Below are positions 27,101 through 34,750 of a DNA stretch of 64,000 nt, piece after piece; positions within the stretch are counted from its first letter, which is position 1; every line of letters begins with the position of its first letter. Location of the stretch: NCBI RefSeq assembly GCF_902498845.1, contig NZ_CABVLM010000009.1, forward strand, positions 124,001 through 188,000, read 5' to 3'. The notes below the pieces were generated by a model. It searched no databases. It was not told the DNA's origin and was given only the letters and a program-made list of their open reading frames with translations. Made by a program: the position numbers and the translations under genes. Origin of the DNA: Pseudoalteromonas rhizosphaerae. GTDB lineage: Bacteria; Pseudomonadota; Gammaproteobacteria; Enterobacterales; Alteromonadaceae.

Positions 27101-27196
27101 CATAAAATTTGGTACGCAGAAAAGGAAGAAGAAAAGCTCATCAAAGATGGCGCTAACTTTGTAATTCAATTTCGTGGTATGGAAATCAAAAAATGA
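24170..27196 (+). CDS. Two-ATPase protein: Hsp90-like N-terminus and histidine-kinase-like C-terminus
   Basis: A 1008-residue soluble protein with two GHKL ATPase domains. The first (about 10-320) is Hsp90/MutL/MORC-like: E36 and N40 in SELWKNSYDA, D65-x-G67-x-G69 in DNGCGM, and the lid GEKGIGRLS (108-116). The middle (about 525-770) is coiled coil. The C-terminal part has a kinase H-box-like LAHEL (H802), an N-box NILNNAL (907-913) and G-box GNGVGLYLSK. Its stop overlaps the start of the receiver-domain gene (ATGA). No membrane helix or sensor domain is present, so any signal is intracellular. The pairing with a receiver and a DNA methyltransferase is of the kind proposed for bacterial conflict systems; function is not known. 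Confidence 0.85.
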   Translation: MISQSNRKSVSFKAQARTIDHLGKGQIADAPTAVSELWKNSYDAYARDVALHLYDADIKCGAIIDNGCGMTYEQLSDSWLTIGTASKTTKKLLPENDRFGLPDRSTQGEKGIGRLSTAFLAPVTLIVTKKIDSRFSAALIDWRLFENTYLSLHDIKVPMSEFDSLEQLPALCTELQRDMLSNLALEPSESNPEDLILRRAWERFTDDEKEAYAVHQSNSNKTIFTSTEDKIKYLSETHIFDEHYLEQWFKILDKAENLDGDKHGTALFLLDLNRDLELLTDRGQLGRDSNEFTAIEKDLVDTLRAFVDPFKRKKHDNKVEFHYEIQSFERRFWIDDKRKEILNYKDVFDADDFSILEHKIEGIIDEKGWFRGDITAFGEVYKNIAIMCRTPGMGAYTETGTFKIKIGTFEQESAKSTHDLDSHDHLIALTKKYSGFMIFRDNLRVLPYGKSNNDFFQIEERRGKNAGRYYWASRRLFGHISLKQQDNYKLKDKAGREGFIINQAARELKSLVIQLLTELADRFFGTKSDNRQIMLEALSKARQKQKKAQKASARINVKTFTSSLKQNEGILSTQVEETKNLHAELSNDITISLNQLDVLVEKIDRIESLRTDLKVPNKPAKITEPLEEQYRSYRDMFAELTELLRTCREKLNKIEAQGQYFSPIQSAEKKYKNSDSSLNKQLTRYTTNIENTFVRLKNVWLNESREDKKAYEKEALPILDAVTESSDVASTLNSLDAIYITLADEFSYKYDAFLQALDKLESGIDLDSAFVIAEEERVNAEKEINQIRSLAQLGISFEVLAHELNAQDQAVTRALKSMSSDAQSQIGFKNAMAAHKQFTDYLRFLSPLKLSGYQARDDITGVEIIKNIYTFFRDRFERQNVELVISPSFENMVVVDVKSRIIPVFINILNNALYWVGLAENRTIKVDIVGDLVVIANSGPAVDEEDIDRLFELFYSRRSNGNGVGLYLSKQNLSVAHHKIWYAEKEEEKLIKDGANFVIQFRGMEIKK

Positions 27197-29091
27197 CTGC
27201 AATGTATAAAGAAAGAATAGTAAAAGCGTTTCGTGATGATGCCATTAGATCAGTGTTATTAATTGATGATGAGTATATTCCTTATAAAGAACTAGTTACT
27301 AACAAGAAAACTATTTCTGAGAAATTAAATGATTTGAGAGATGGTGACTTATCTGATTTGGCTGATTTAAAAAGTAAAATTGATGAGTTAAATAAAATAA
27401 ATACAGAGGTTCAACGAAGCGATGTTGCTAAAGAGTTTGTTAACTTTTTTCATAACAACAAGCTAATTTGCGACGTTGAAAGTGATACAACGAACTTAGA
27501 CTATGAGAAAATCAGAAAAAGCGATCTAATTGTTCTGGATTATTATCTAAAACCTCAGTTCGAAAATAACAGAGCTGAGGCCTCTCTAAATTTAGTTTCT
27601 CAACTAAGTTCTAGTAAACATATGAATATGGTGGTTATTTATACAAATGAACAACTATCTTCTGTTTGGCTTGAGGTTGCAACTACTCTTAGAGGTTCCC
27701 AAAAAGAACTAGATATAGAAGACATAACTAACAATCCATATTTAATAAAGCGATGGAATGAAAATTCACCTGACTGGATTGAGCTGTGGGATAATTTTGT
27801 TACAGAAGAAATGAAATCAGCATTCATTTTAGACAATGCTAATTTAAGAGATTTTTGTGAAGATTTTTCTGCGATTTGCGATGAGTCTGATATAGAAAAG
27901 CCTACGCAAGATCATCTAAAGATACTACTAGAGAAATCAATCGTGCATTTAAACTTCAATGATACAAAATATACACAGCGTTGCATTCATGGCCAAAGAG
28001 GCCTCTGGATACAAGCAGGTGACGTTTTCATTGTTTTATGTTCGAAAACTGACAAAGAATCTCCTACAGAAGTTTGGGATAGCATTAAAACAGCTTTATG
28101 TAATTGGAAACCAAGCTTATATCGAGTTGTTACATCGGATCTGCAAAACCGTATTGAAGATGCAAACTTGTCTATGGAAAAAGCAATCTCTTATTTAGAG
28201 AAAGATCAAATGGCTTTTCTTTGGGGTATATTACAGTCAGAAGATAAACATAAAGAACGAGTTGCTCGAGAGCTTTTAGGCAACATAGTAAATGAAGCGT
28301 TAGACTCGATCTTATATAACTCTAATTTTGCTGCTGACGTCGTCGCATCAGCTCGAGCAATAACGGATCCTGTTATAGATTATGTAGAGCGATCTAAACA
28401 AGTCCCTGAACTGCATAAAGAATTTCAAAAAAGTATACTTAATGAGTCAGCTAAAAATGTAAGTAATAGAAAACTTGAACTCAAAGACCTATATTTAATA
28501 GCTCATGCTTATAATGAGAAACTTTCTACGACTAAACATTTTCACAAATACATCACTACTGGAAGTGTCCTAATAGACTCAGAAAAAAATTGGTACATAT
28601 GTGTTACTCCTAGCTGTAATACCATTCCAGGACAAGAGACTGACTTAGGGATCTCAGCCCTTAAACCACACCGAGCATTAACTCTAGTAAAATTAATTAG
28701 AGTTACAAACATAACTGAAGCTCTACATAATGCGCATCATTCTTCATATATATTTATTACTTCCCCAGATCGAGAAGAGCTAGCCTTTTCTGTCTTAAAT
28801 AAAGAATCAAAGCTGCCGGAACTCGTTAAAGTGGTCGTGAAAAATCATGATGATGAGGCTTGGTGCAATGATGGAGCTAATTTTAAAGAAATAATAACTT
28901 TTGAAACAAAAGTTGATGAAGCTGGCTTACCAGAAGTAATACAGAGAGATGAAAAAGTTTATCCTGTTTCATTATTAAAACCAGCGTATGCTGCTAGATA
29001 TCAAAGTATTCAAAGTCATTATGAAGGTCGAATTGGAGTCGACTTTCTGACACTAGATTTATCAGAGGGCAATCTCCTCAACAAAGAATAA
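27193..29091 (+). CDS. Large receiver-domain protein paired with the two-ATPase protein
   Basis: A 632-residue protein. The N-terminus is a receiver-like domain: VLLIDDEY (acidic pair D25-D26) and, after an insertion of about 80 residues, DLIVLDYYLKP with candidate phospho-acceptor D116. The remaining 500 residues show no DNA-binding or enzymatic motif I recognise; a short Cys-containing strand-loop ICVTPSCNTIPGQE lies near residue 480. Start overlaps the ATPase gene stop by four bases. Phosphotransfer from H802 of the partner to D116 is the obvious inference. The C-terminal region is the candidate effector. Confidence 0.8.
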   Translation: MTAMYKERIVKAFRDDAIRSVLLIDDEYIPYKELVTNKKTISEKLNDLRDGDLSDLADLKSKIDELNKINTEVQRSDVAKEFVNFFHNNKLICDVESDTTNLDYEKIRKSDLIVLDYYLKPQFENNRAEASLNLVSQLSSSKHMNMVVIYTNEQLSSVWLEVATTLRGSQKELDIEDITNNPYLIKRWNENSPDWIELWDNFVTEEMKSAFILDNANLRDFCEDFSAICDESDIEKPTQDHLKILLEKSIVHLNFNDTKYTQRCIHGQRGLWIQAGDVFIVLCSKTDKESPTEVWDSIKTALCNWKPSLYRVVTSDLQNRIEDANLSMEKAISYLEKDQMAFLWGILQSEDKHKERVARELLGNIVNEALDSILYNSNFAADVVASARAITDPVIDYVERSKQVPELHKEFQKSILNESAKNVSNRKLELKDLYLIAHAYNEKLSTTKHFHKYITTGSVLIDSEKNWYICVTPSCNTIPGQETDLGISALKPHRALTLVKLIRVTNITEALHNAHHSSYIFITSPDREELAFSVLNKESKLPELVKVVVKNHDDEAWCNDGANFKEIITFETKVDEAGLPEVIQRDEKVYPVSLLKPAYAARYQSIQSHYEGRIGVDFLTLDLSEGNLLNKE

Positions 29092-29102
29092 GAGAACTAA
29101 AA

Positions 29103-30275
29103 CTATTCAAAGCGTCTATCTAAGATGCTTTGAATTTGTAAAATTAAGGCTTCAGCTAGTTTTACTGGAACTGCATTACCGATTTGCTTTGCCATAGACA
29201 TTATCTTGCCTGAGAAAATATAATCATCAGGAAAGGTTTGTAAACGAGCAGCATGACGAAGAGAGATCCCATGATTTAACCATGGGTGAACAAACCGGCC
29301 TTTTGAAGGGTTATTACATCCTGTAGTCATGGTATTTGATGGTATATGAGGATAAACCCTCCCATATACATCTTTATGCCCAGAGTAATTTTTATGGCAA
29401 TCTAACTCTCGCCCTGACTCATCCCTATCACCTAGTAACGGAGTATTCTTAAACAGATTTCTCATAACCTCAGAATGACACATATTCAAGTTACAAGGGT
29501 CCGCTTCATTTAGCACCTTACCCCACTGAAGTTCATCTACAATTTTGTTTGAATCATTGCTTGAGAGGTTAAATTTAGTTTCAAGCCTGCTTTTAAATCC
29601 ATCTAAAATATCAGAAGGCGGTTTTTCGAATACCATTGAAGATGTCAACCATTTAGAATCCCCAGATTTAAAATGCGTTGGCTTTGGTGGCCACTCAATA
29701 TCACCTTGGGCAATATCATTGCGGACTGCAAATATAAAAGCTCTTCGTCGGTTTTGTGGAACTCCATAGTCCCTTGCATTTAATATCATAGGCGCACCAG
29801 TTACTATTTGGTAGCCATGCTCAGCAGCTAGATCTATAAACTTATTTAGATAGTCTTTATGCCGTTCCCATAAAAGCCCTGGGACATTCTCAACTAAAAA
29901 CGCTTTTGGTTTTAAATGACGAACAAAATCGAAATAACGAATGAGTAAGGCATTCCTAGGATCGTCTTTGCCGGAGCCTTTTATTCGATGGGAAGAAAAA
30001 CCCTGACAAGGAGGCCCGCCTAACAGAATATCTAGCTCCCCCTCCTTTATTCCTTGATACCGCATCATAGAGTCTATATCTAAATTTTTTGTAATGTCTT
30101 GAGCAAAAACTTGTGTAGGCGCACCGAGACGCTCTACCAAATTATTTTGATAGGTTTCAGCTGCATTTAGATCAAATTCTATTGCTGCAAGGACATCAAC
30201 CCCTACATTATGGGCTGCGAGTGAGAAACCACCAGCCCCAGAAAACAAATCCACTGCGGTCAAATTCCGTACCAT
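29103..30275 (-). CDS. DNA cytosine-5 methyltransferase
   Basis: C5 cytosine methyltransferase of 390 residues, standard length. Motif I is DLFSGAGGF (9-17), motif IV is GGPPCQGFSS with catalytic C90, motif VI is ENVPG (E129), motif VIII-like QNRRR follows, and motifs IX/X end the protein (GNAVPV). The target-recognition region lies at about 200-310. It converges on the receiver gene (11-bp gap). No recognisable restriction endonuclease is beside it, so it is either an orphan, a self-marking component of the two-ATPase system, or paired with one of the unknown proteins. Confidence 0.95.
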   Translation of the reverse strand: MVRNLTAVDLFSGAGGFSLAAHNVGVDVLAAIEFDLNAAETYQNNLVERLGAPTQVFAQDITKNLDIDSMMRYQGIKEGELDILLGGPPCQGFSSHRIKGSGKDDPRNALLIRYFDFVRHLKPKAFLVENVPGLLWERHKDYLNKFIDLAAEHGYQIVTGAPMILNARDYGVPQNRRRAFIFAVRNDIAQGDIEWPPKPTHFKSGDSKWLTSSMVFEKPPSDILDGFKSRLETKFNLSSNDSNKIVDELQWGKVLNEADPCNLNMCHSEVMRNLFKNTPLLGDRDESGRELDCHKNYSGHKDVYGRVYPHIPSNTMTTGCNNPSKGRFVHPWLNHGISLRHAARLQTFPDDYIFSGKIMSMAKQIGNAVPVKLAEALILQIQSILDRRFE

Positions 30276-30477
30276 CTTATACTCTTAATAACAAAAACGA
30301 TGGCAATTATACTGAAGTTACCCTTACATGAGTAGTTATATCCAAGCAACTATTACTTAAATATTTAGTGCTTCAAACAATATCCATTTACGAATCGAAC
30401 GTGAAATAATTACCTCTAGTCTTCTTCCTGTAATGAAAGAACAGCATTATCAATGCTGCTTATAATTAATTATGCGA

Positions 30478-31245
30478 TTAAAATTTAACATGGAAAGTTA
30501 ATAAATATTGTTCAGCTCTTTCTACTGAACTTTTATACTCACCAGATATCGAAAATTGTGCAGGAACACTTAGCTTAGCTAATAAATTCAGTGCACTTTT
30601 AGCCTCAGCTGACAAACTGATACTAACCCTTTGCTCAAGAATTTTATTTTCTTCCCCACTCACCAATTCGATGAGGCTTTTCATAGCAATATCTCCGAAT
30701 AGCTGCTTCTGATGCAAAAACTCTTTAGCTTTTTCAATATTAGGTTTCCCACCACTCATTGATGTTGATATTCTAAGCTTCCTAGTTAATCCACTGCTAC
30801 TATCTTGATTTACTCTTGTTTCTCCTTCGATAACTTCCATTTTACCTTTTAAGATAAAAACAGACTTTTTACCATTGCTTTCGATTTCAACTTGTTCAGT
30901 TTCAACAAAGGTTGCACCTAATAATTTGCACAACTCAGAAAAGTGGTGCATTTTTTCAATTGCAAAGCTCTCAGTGGCTTTATGAAGCTCAACATAATGG
31001 TCTTTACTAAAAGGGCTCTGTATTAAAATTGAATTAGGTCTAACAATATCTGAATCAATAATATTACGAAGAGCTTTAGAAGGAAGATCTGACTCTAAAC
31101 AAGCCGGATATTCAATTACAGCTGTTTCATCGCTATAGAGCAGAGCTTTATGAGCATTGTCATTTCTCAAAGCCCTAATGTCATTATTTCTCATCACAAA
31201 AACAATGCGACGTTTGAAGTATTCTTGAGATAAGAGACTACTCAT
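30478..31245 (-). CDS. Unknown protein, third gene of the GTPase unit
   Basis: A 255-residue soluble protein with no family recognised. It has a mixed N-terminal half (VIEYPACLESDLPSKALRNII) and a helical C-terminal half, with no membrane helix. Its start overlaps the end of the 31238 gene by eight bases, so it is translated with it. Together with the two genes upstream it forms a tight three-gene unit reading toward the methyltransferase, from which it is separated by about 200 bp. Confidence 0.7.
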   Translation of the reverse strand: MSSLLSQEYFKRRIVFVMRNNDIRALRNDNAHKALLYSDETAVIEYPACLESDLPSKALRNIIDSDIVRPNSILIQSPFSKDHYVELHKATESFAIEKMHHFSELCKLLGATFVETEQVEIESNGKKSVFILKGKMEVIEGETRVNQDSSSGLTRKLRISTSMSGGKPNIEKAKEFLHQKQLFGDIAMKSLIELVSGEENKILEQRVSISLSAEAKSALNLLAKLSVPAQFSISGEYKSSVERAEQYLLTFHVKF

Positions 31246-31747
31246 TTAAAATATAATCCTTGCACTTTAAATAAAAACTTTTAATAACAGCGAAAGCTTT
31301 TTTTATTATTCTCACTATAAAACTCCAACAATGTAGGATTATATTAAGTAAATATTTTTTTTTTAATGTTTCAGCTAAGACATCTTCAATTTCATTTAGA
31401 TTATCTTCATTTACAGTACGACCAATACTTAATGTAAAATCAATTACCTGCTCATGAATTAAGTATAAAAATTTTTCGTTTTTTAGCTCGAAATAAAAAA
31501 CGATAGATGCAGTTCGACCAGACTTATCTTGCTCATTACACTCAACCTCGATTACGTAATGATCACCTAATTGATAAATATTTCGCTGATTAAGAACTTT
31601 ACCATTAGAACTTACCTTTTCAATTCTCTTCATTACTTCACCTTGCTTCGTAGGTTCAGTACTAGCCACTAAAACTCCGTTAGACATTACAATATCTTTA
31701 GATGAATTATCTAACGCTTGGGCAAAGGCCGATATCTCATAACTCAT
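31238..31747 (-). CDS. Unknown protein, second gene of the GTPase unit, C-terminal hydrophobic helix
   Basis: A 169-residue protein, not recognised. The first 115 residues look like a soluble alpha/beta domain; a hydrophobic stretch (about 130-150, LLNIILHCWSFIVRIIKKAF) could attach it to the membrane. It overlaps the GTPase gene by 11 bases and the downstream gene by eight. It could be the membrane-linked partner of the GTPase; no direct evidence. Confidence 0.7.
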   Translation of the reverse strand: MSYEISAFAQALDNSSKDIVMSNGVLVASTEPTKQGEVMKRIEKVSSNGKVLNQRNIYQLGDHYVIEVECNEQDKSGRTASIVFYFELKNEKFLYLIHEQVIDFTLSIGRTVNEDNLNEIEDVLAETLKKKYLLNIILHCWSFIVRIIKKAFAVIKSFYLKCKDYILNE

Positions 31748-32345
31748 TATGGAGCTCCTGAATTATGTCACTAATTAAAGAGCAGGCATTTTCGTGATTG
31801 TTTAATGCCCCAATACAAACATTTACATCATTACTTAATGGGTGTAAGAAAGACCCCATATTTTTAACATATTCATCGTAAAATGTTCCTACATCGGAAT
31901 CACTCAATTTACAATACTCACTATTTAAGTCCATATGTGTGACTACAATAAGTAGCTTAGGCTTGTTTTCTAGTTTATTTTGCCACTCACTAACCTCTTT
32001 TAGATCATAAACTATTCCATCACTATTTGGCTCACTAGCATTAATTAAGTAAATCACATAATCAGATTCATTATGTAATTTTTCCCATTGCCTAATTGCT
32101 AGCTCCCCCCCAGGTAAATCCTTTGTGTCCTTAAGGTCTAACTGTAAATCACCAAGCCTAAACCTATTTTCAGCTACTGGCTTCGCTAGGGTAGTTTGCC
32201 TACTTTCTATTAAAAGCTCATTGTTATGTAGAAAATGAAGTAACGTACTTTTACCGGTCCCTCTAGCCCCAAGGACTGCAAGTTTTTTTCCTTTTAGGGC
32301 AATCATAATCGTATCAATAAATTTATCTAACACCTCAAGAACCAT
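31737..32345 (-). CDS. Small GTPase-like P-loop protein
   Basis: A 202-residue Ras-like/TRAFAC-type P-loop protein. Walker A is GARGTGKST (26-34), a G3-like DLPGG lies at 76-80, and the G4-like element is THMD (136-139), where NKxD is usual. Hydrophobic VIYLIN and LLIVVTH strands support the fold. First gene of an overlapping three-gene unit, with AAGGA upstream of the ATG. Single-domain GTPases with unknown partners are recurrent in bacterial conflict islands; the mechanism here is unknown. Confidence 0.82.
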   Translation of the reverse strand: MVLEVLDKFIDTIMIALKGKKLAVLGARGTGKSTLLHFLHNNELLIESRQTTLAKPVAENRFRLGDLQLDLKDTKDLPGGELAIRQWEKLHNESDYVIYLINASEPNSDGIVYDLKEVSEWQNKLENKPKLLIVVTHMDLNSEYCKLSDSDVGTFYDEYVKNMGSFLHPLSNDVNVCIGALNNHENACSLISDIIQELHNEL

Positions 32346-32476
32346 ATGTCATTTCCTTTTGATAAACGTAATTAAGTATATATCCAGTTAACCAACAAAA
32401 AAAATAGAAGATATAAATTAAACAAGATACACTATATTTGTCGCGAATAACTTACTTTTCAAGCCTAAGAATATAT

Positions 32477-32659
32477 CTAAATATCCCTTTCCCCAAGCCT
32501 CTCCATTATCCAATCATCAACTTCTGACTCAAGCCAGGCTACAGATTTTGCACCTAGAGAAACTTGCTTTGGAAATGTACCTTTAATCATAAACTCATAA
32601 ATTGTTGAGCGGCCAAGAGACGTTTTTTGAATAACTTCTTTTAATTTGATTAAACGCAT
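32477..32659 (-). CDS. AlpA-type transcriptional regulator/excisionase
   Basis: A 60-residue MerR-like winged-helix protein of the AlpA family. The signature LGRSTIYEFMIKGTFPKQVSLG and AWLESEVDDWI is clear: helix-turn-helix, then the conserved wing and W-x-x-x-E-V-x-x-W tail. GGAG lies 7 bases before the ATG. AlpA proteins usually control integrase expression or excision of islands and satellites, which supports a mobile origin for this region although no integrase is seen. Confidence 0.9.
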   Translation of the reverse strand: MRLIKLKEVIQKTSLGRSTIYEFMIKGTFPKQVSLGAKSVAWLESEVDDWIMERLGERDI

Positions 32660-32730
32660 GGAATTTCTCCAGTTGGTTATTAGTACATAACTTTACAGAG
32701 TATGTAATTTTTAACTGGCTCAGGTCACAC

Positions 32731-32992
32731 ATACCCAAACCACCTTAAGATCTGAGTTTCAGTTGGAATTAAAAGTGATTTAGGCAAGGCATTGATTGCA
32801 AGTAATAGTGGTTCTATTGTTAAAATCAATAACGCAGTATCAATCTCTTTTAAACCAATCCTTAGGACGTTTCACAGCAACTTGATCTCTGCGTTATGAC
32901 CACTTAATAGTAACTACACTTTTGCAAAGTTACGCCTTGGTATTAAGCGCCTGTGAAACGCTGGGCTCTGTATCTTGAGGTGGTTTGGGTAT
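32731..32992. mobile_element. 262-bp element with terminal inverted repeats (MITE-like)
   Basis: Terminal repeats of 21 bp at 32731-32751 and 32972-32992 match in 20 of 21 positions when inverted (ATACCCAAACCACCTTAAGA versus its mirror ending in GGTTTGGGTAT). Inside are two further perfect inverted pairs: CGTTTCACAG (32868-32877) with CTGTGAAACG (32951-32960), and ATAACGCAG (32829-32837) with CTGCGTTAT (32889-32897). No open reading frame is present. This is typical of a non-autonomous miniature element or a structured intergenic repeat. It lies between alpA and yaeQ, at the right edge of the island, and ends 41 bp before the yaeQ start. Confidence 0.7.
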
Positions 32993-33033
32993 TAATGCGC
33001 TATACTGACGCAAATTTTTTTAAATAAACTGTT

Positions 33034-33570
33034 ATGGCTCTTAAATCGACGATTATTAAAGCGCAGTTATCGCTAAGCGATATGGACCGCAACGTATACC
33101 AAGACTTTAATTTAACCTTGGCACAACACCCTTCAGAAACCGAGCAACGCTTGATGATCCGCTTACTTGCCTATGCACTTAATGCCTGTGATGGTTTAGA
33201 ATTTACTAAAGGTTTATCGGCTGATGATGAACCAGAGCTGTGGCATAAAAGCTATAGCGATGAGATCGAGCTGTGGGTTGAGCTTGGTTTACCTGATGAA
33301 AAGCGTGTTAAAAAAGCCTGTAATAAAGCTAAAAAAGTGGTGCTATACACTTATGGTGAAAACAACCAAGCAATTTGGTGGCAAAAGCATCAACCTAAAT
33401 TGTATGAGTTTAAAAATTTAAGTATTTTTAGTTTAGATTTTGCTACAACTCAAGCGCTGGCAGCGCTGGTTGATCGCAATATATCGCTGACTATTACCAT
33501 TCAAGATGGTGATGTATGGGTGAGCTCTGATTCAGTTAACATTGAAATAAAACCAGTACAATTAATGTAA
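33034..33570 (+). CDS. yaeQ: YaeQ family protein
   Basis: YaeQ, 178 residues, near the usual 180. The family has a PD-(D/E)XK nuclease-like fold; the conserved E-Q-R-L and later D-E-I-E-L-W-V-E-L-G-L-P-D segments are present. The exact cellular role is not established. Start ATG at 33034 lies just right of the inverted-repeat element. It is the first conserved chromosomal gene after the island. Confidence 0.93.
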   Translation: MALKSTIIKAQLSLSDMDRNVYQDFNLTLAQHPSETEQRLMIRLLAYALNACDGLEFTKGLSADDEPELWHKSYSDEIELWVELGLPDEKRVKKACNKAKKVVLYTYGENNQAIWWQKHQPKLYEFKNLSIFSLDFATTQALAALVDRNISLTITIQDGDVWVSSDSVNIEIKPVQLM

Positions 33571-33598
33571 TTGTAGGTTCAATAGATTAAGAGGGTGT

Positions 33599-34195
33599 AT
33601 GACTGTTAAACGCGTTGTGGTATTACACGGATTGTATATGTCTGGCTTTGTAATGCGCCCTTTATGCTCGCAGCTCGAAAAGTCTGGGTTGGATATTCTC
33701 AACCTCTCTTACAATACATTGTCTCCCGATCGCGCCGCTATTTTTAAACAGATTGATAATTTTATTAATGATAAAAATACGGCCCTTGTTTGTCATTCAA
33801 TGGGCGGACTGGTGGCGCGCGCATACCTTGCTGCAAATTCAGAGCAAAGCCAAAACGTAACAAAAGTTATTACTTTAGGCACACCGCATAAAGGCAGCCA
33901 TATAGCCCGCAGAATGCAGCAAAAAGGCTTTGATGTATTTTTAAAAAACAGTGTGGAATTTTTACTGACCGAAAATGGTGATTGGCCATTTAATGCCAAG
34001 CTTTATAGTATTGCTGGCGATTTACCCATCGGCCTCATGCCGCTAATTGCCAAAGGTAGTCAATCAGATGGCACGGTATTAATTGATGAAACCAAACTCA
34101 AAGGCATGGCAGAACATAAAGTGTTTCATTTAAGTCACACCAGTATGATCTACTCACGCCAAGTGATGAATTATATTGTTGAGTTGCTGGTTTAA
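33599..34195 (+). CDS. Alpha/beta hydrolase, lipase/PGAP1-like
   Basis: Soluble alpha/beta hydrolase, 198 residues. It opens with the strand and oxyanion motif VVVLHGLYMSG; the nucleophile elbow is CHSMGG (Ser about 67). GTPHKGS follows, the usual mark of esterase/lipase-type hydrolases, and a C-terminal HLSHTSM supplies the candidate His. No signal peptide. It follows yaeQ by 28 bp and probably shares its transcript. Substrate unknown. Confidence 0.85.
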   Translation: MTVKRVVVLHGLYMSGFVMRPLCSQLEKSGLDILNLSYNTLSPDRAAIFKQIDNFINDKNTALVCHSMGGLVARAYLAANSEQSQNVTKVITLGTPHKGSHIARRMQQKGFDVFLKNSVEFLLTENGDWPFNAKLYSIAGDLPIGLMPLIAKGSQSDGTVLIDETKLKGMAEHKVFHLSHTSMIYSRQVMNYIVELLV

Positions 34196-34401
34196 TCTTC
34201 TGCACTAGCAGCCACTTTATAGGCAACAAATGCGATGATTGCTAAGATCAGTGGTGTTGGCGCTGCGATATAACCAAAGGTATCAAAGTTAGCAAAGCTT
34301 GCTCCTGCTAAATGGCCGACTAAGCCAACTACAAATGCAATCAACGCTATACCAATAACAACTAATTCCATTTTACTTTCTTTTTGTGTTTTAGCCTGCA
34401 T
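34192..34401 (-). CDS. Small membrane protein
   Basis: A 69-residue protein with two hydrophobic helices (about 13-32 and 45-64) joined by a short loop. The ATG at 34401 has GGAGAGA six to eight bases upstream, so it is preferred over an internal Met at residue 11. It converges on the lipase-like gene with a four-base overlap of the ends. No family recognised beyond small inner-membrane protein. Confidence 0.75.
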   Translation of the reverse strand: MQAKTQKESKMELVVIGIALIAFVVGLVGHLAGASFANFDTFGYIAAPTPLILAIIAFVAYKVAASAED

Positions 34402-34750
34402 GTTATCTCTCCATCAAATTTATCTGTGTTGATTATGCGCCGACTAAAAACGTTAATTTTGACCTAAATCAAATAACCACTCGCCATGTAATAGCTTGCT
34501 ATAAAAGCTTGTTTTAGATCATCTTATTGTGCTTTTATTAAGCGATTTGCGGTTATTTTGATTTTTAGGGTGGTTTTTTAAAGATTGGAGCCCATCTCTA
34601 TTGTACGAACAAATTAATTACTACAGCAGGTTGGCTAATAGGTAAAATCTATTAAGGTTATCGGTTTTAACCATTTTACAGATTACTAAAAATGGCTGAT
34701 ACTTGCTTCAGTGTTTAGAAAACATCTTATCAGTTTATTAAGGAGAAGTT
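34402..34750. other. Region upstream of dps, no gene seen
   Basis: The 349 bp between the small membrane protein and dps are AT-rich and hold no supported gene. They must include promoters for both divergent genes. Short inverted arms (GGTT/AACC near 34658-34674) are weak. No Fur box or clear OxyR site was found by eye. Confidence 0.45.

Noticed and set aside
24170-27196. Plain two-component sensor kinase
   Set aside because: It lacks membrane helices and has an additional Hsp90-like ATPase at the N-terminus, so a standard kinase label would mislead.
29103-30275. Complete type II restriction-modification system
   Set aside because: No nuclease motif was seen in the adjacent genes; only the methyltransferase can be supported.
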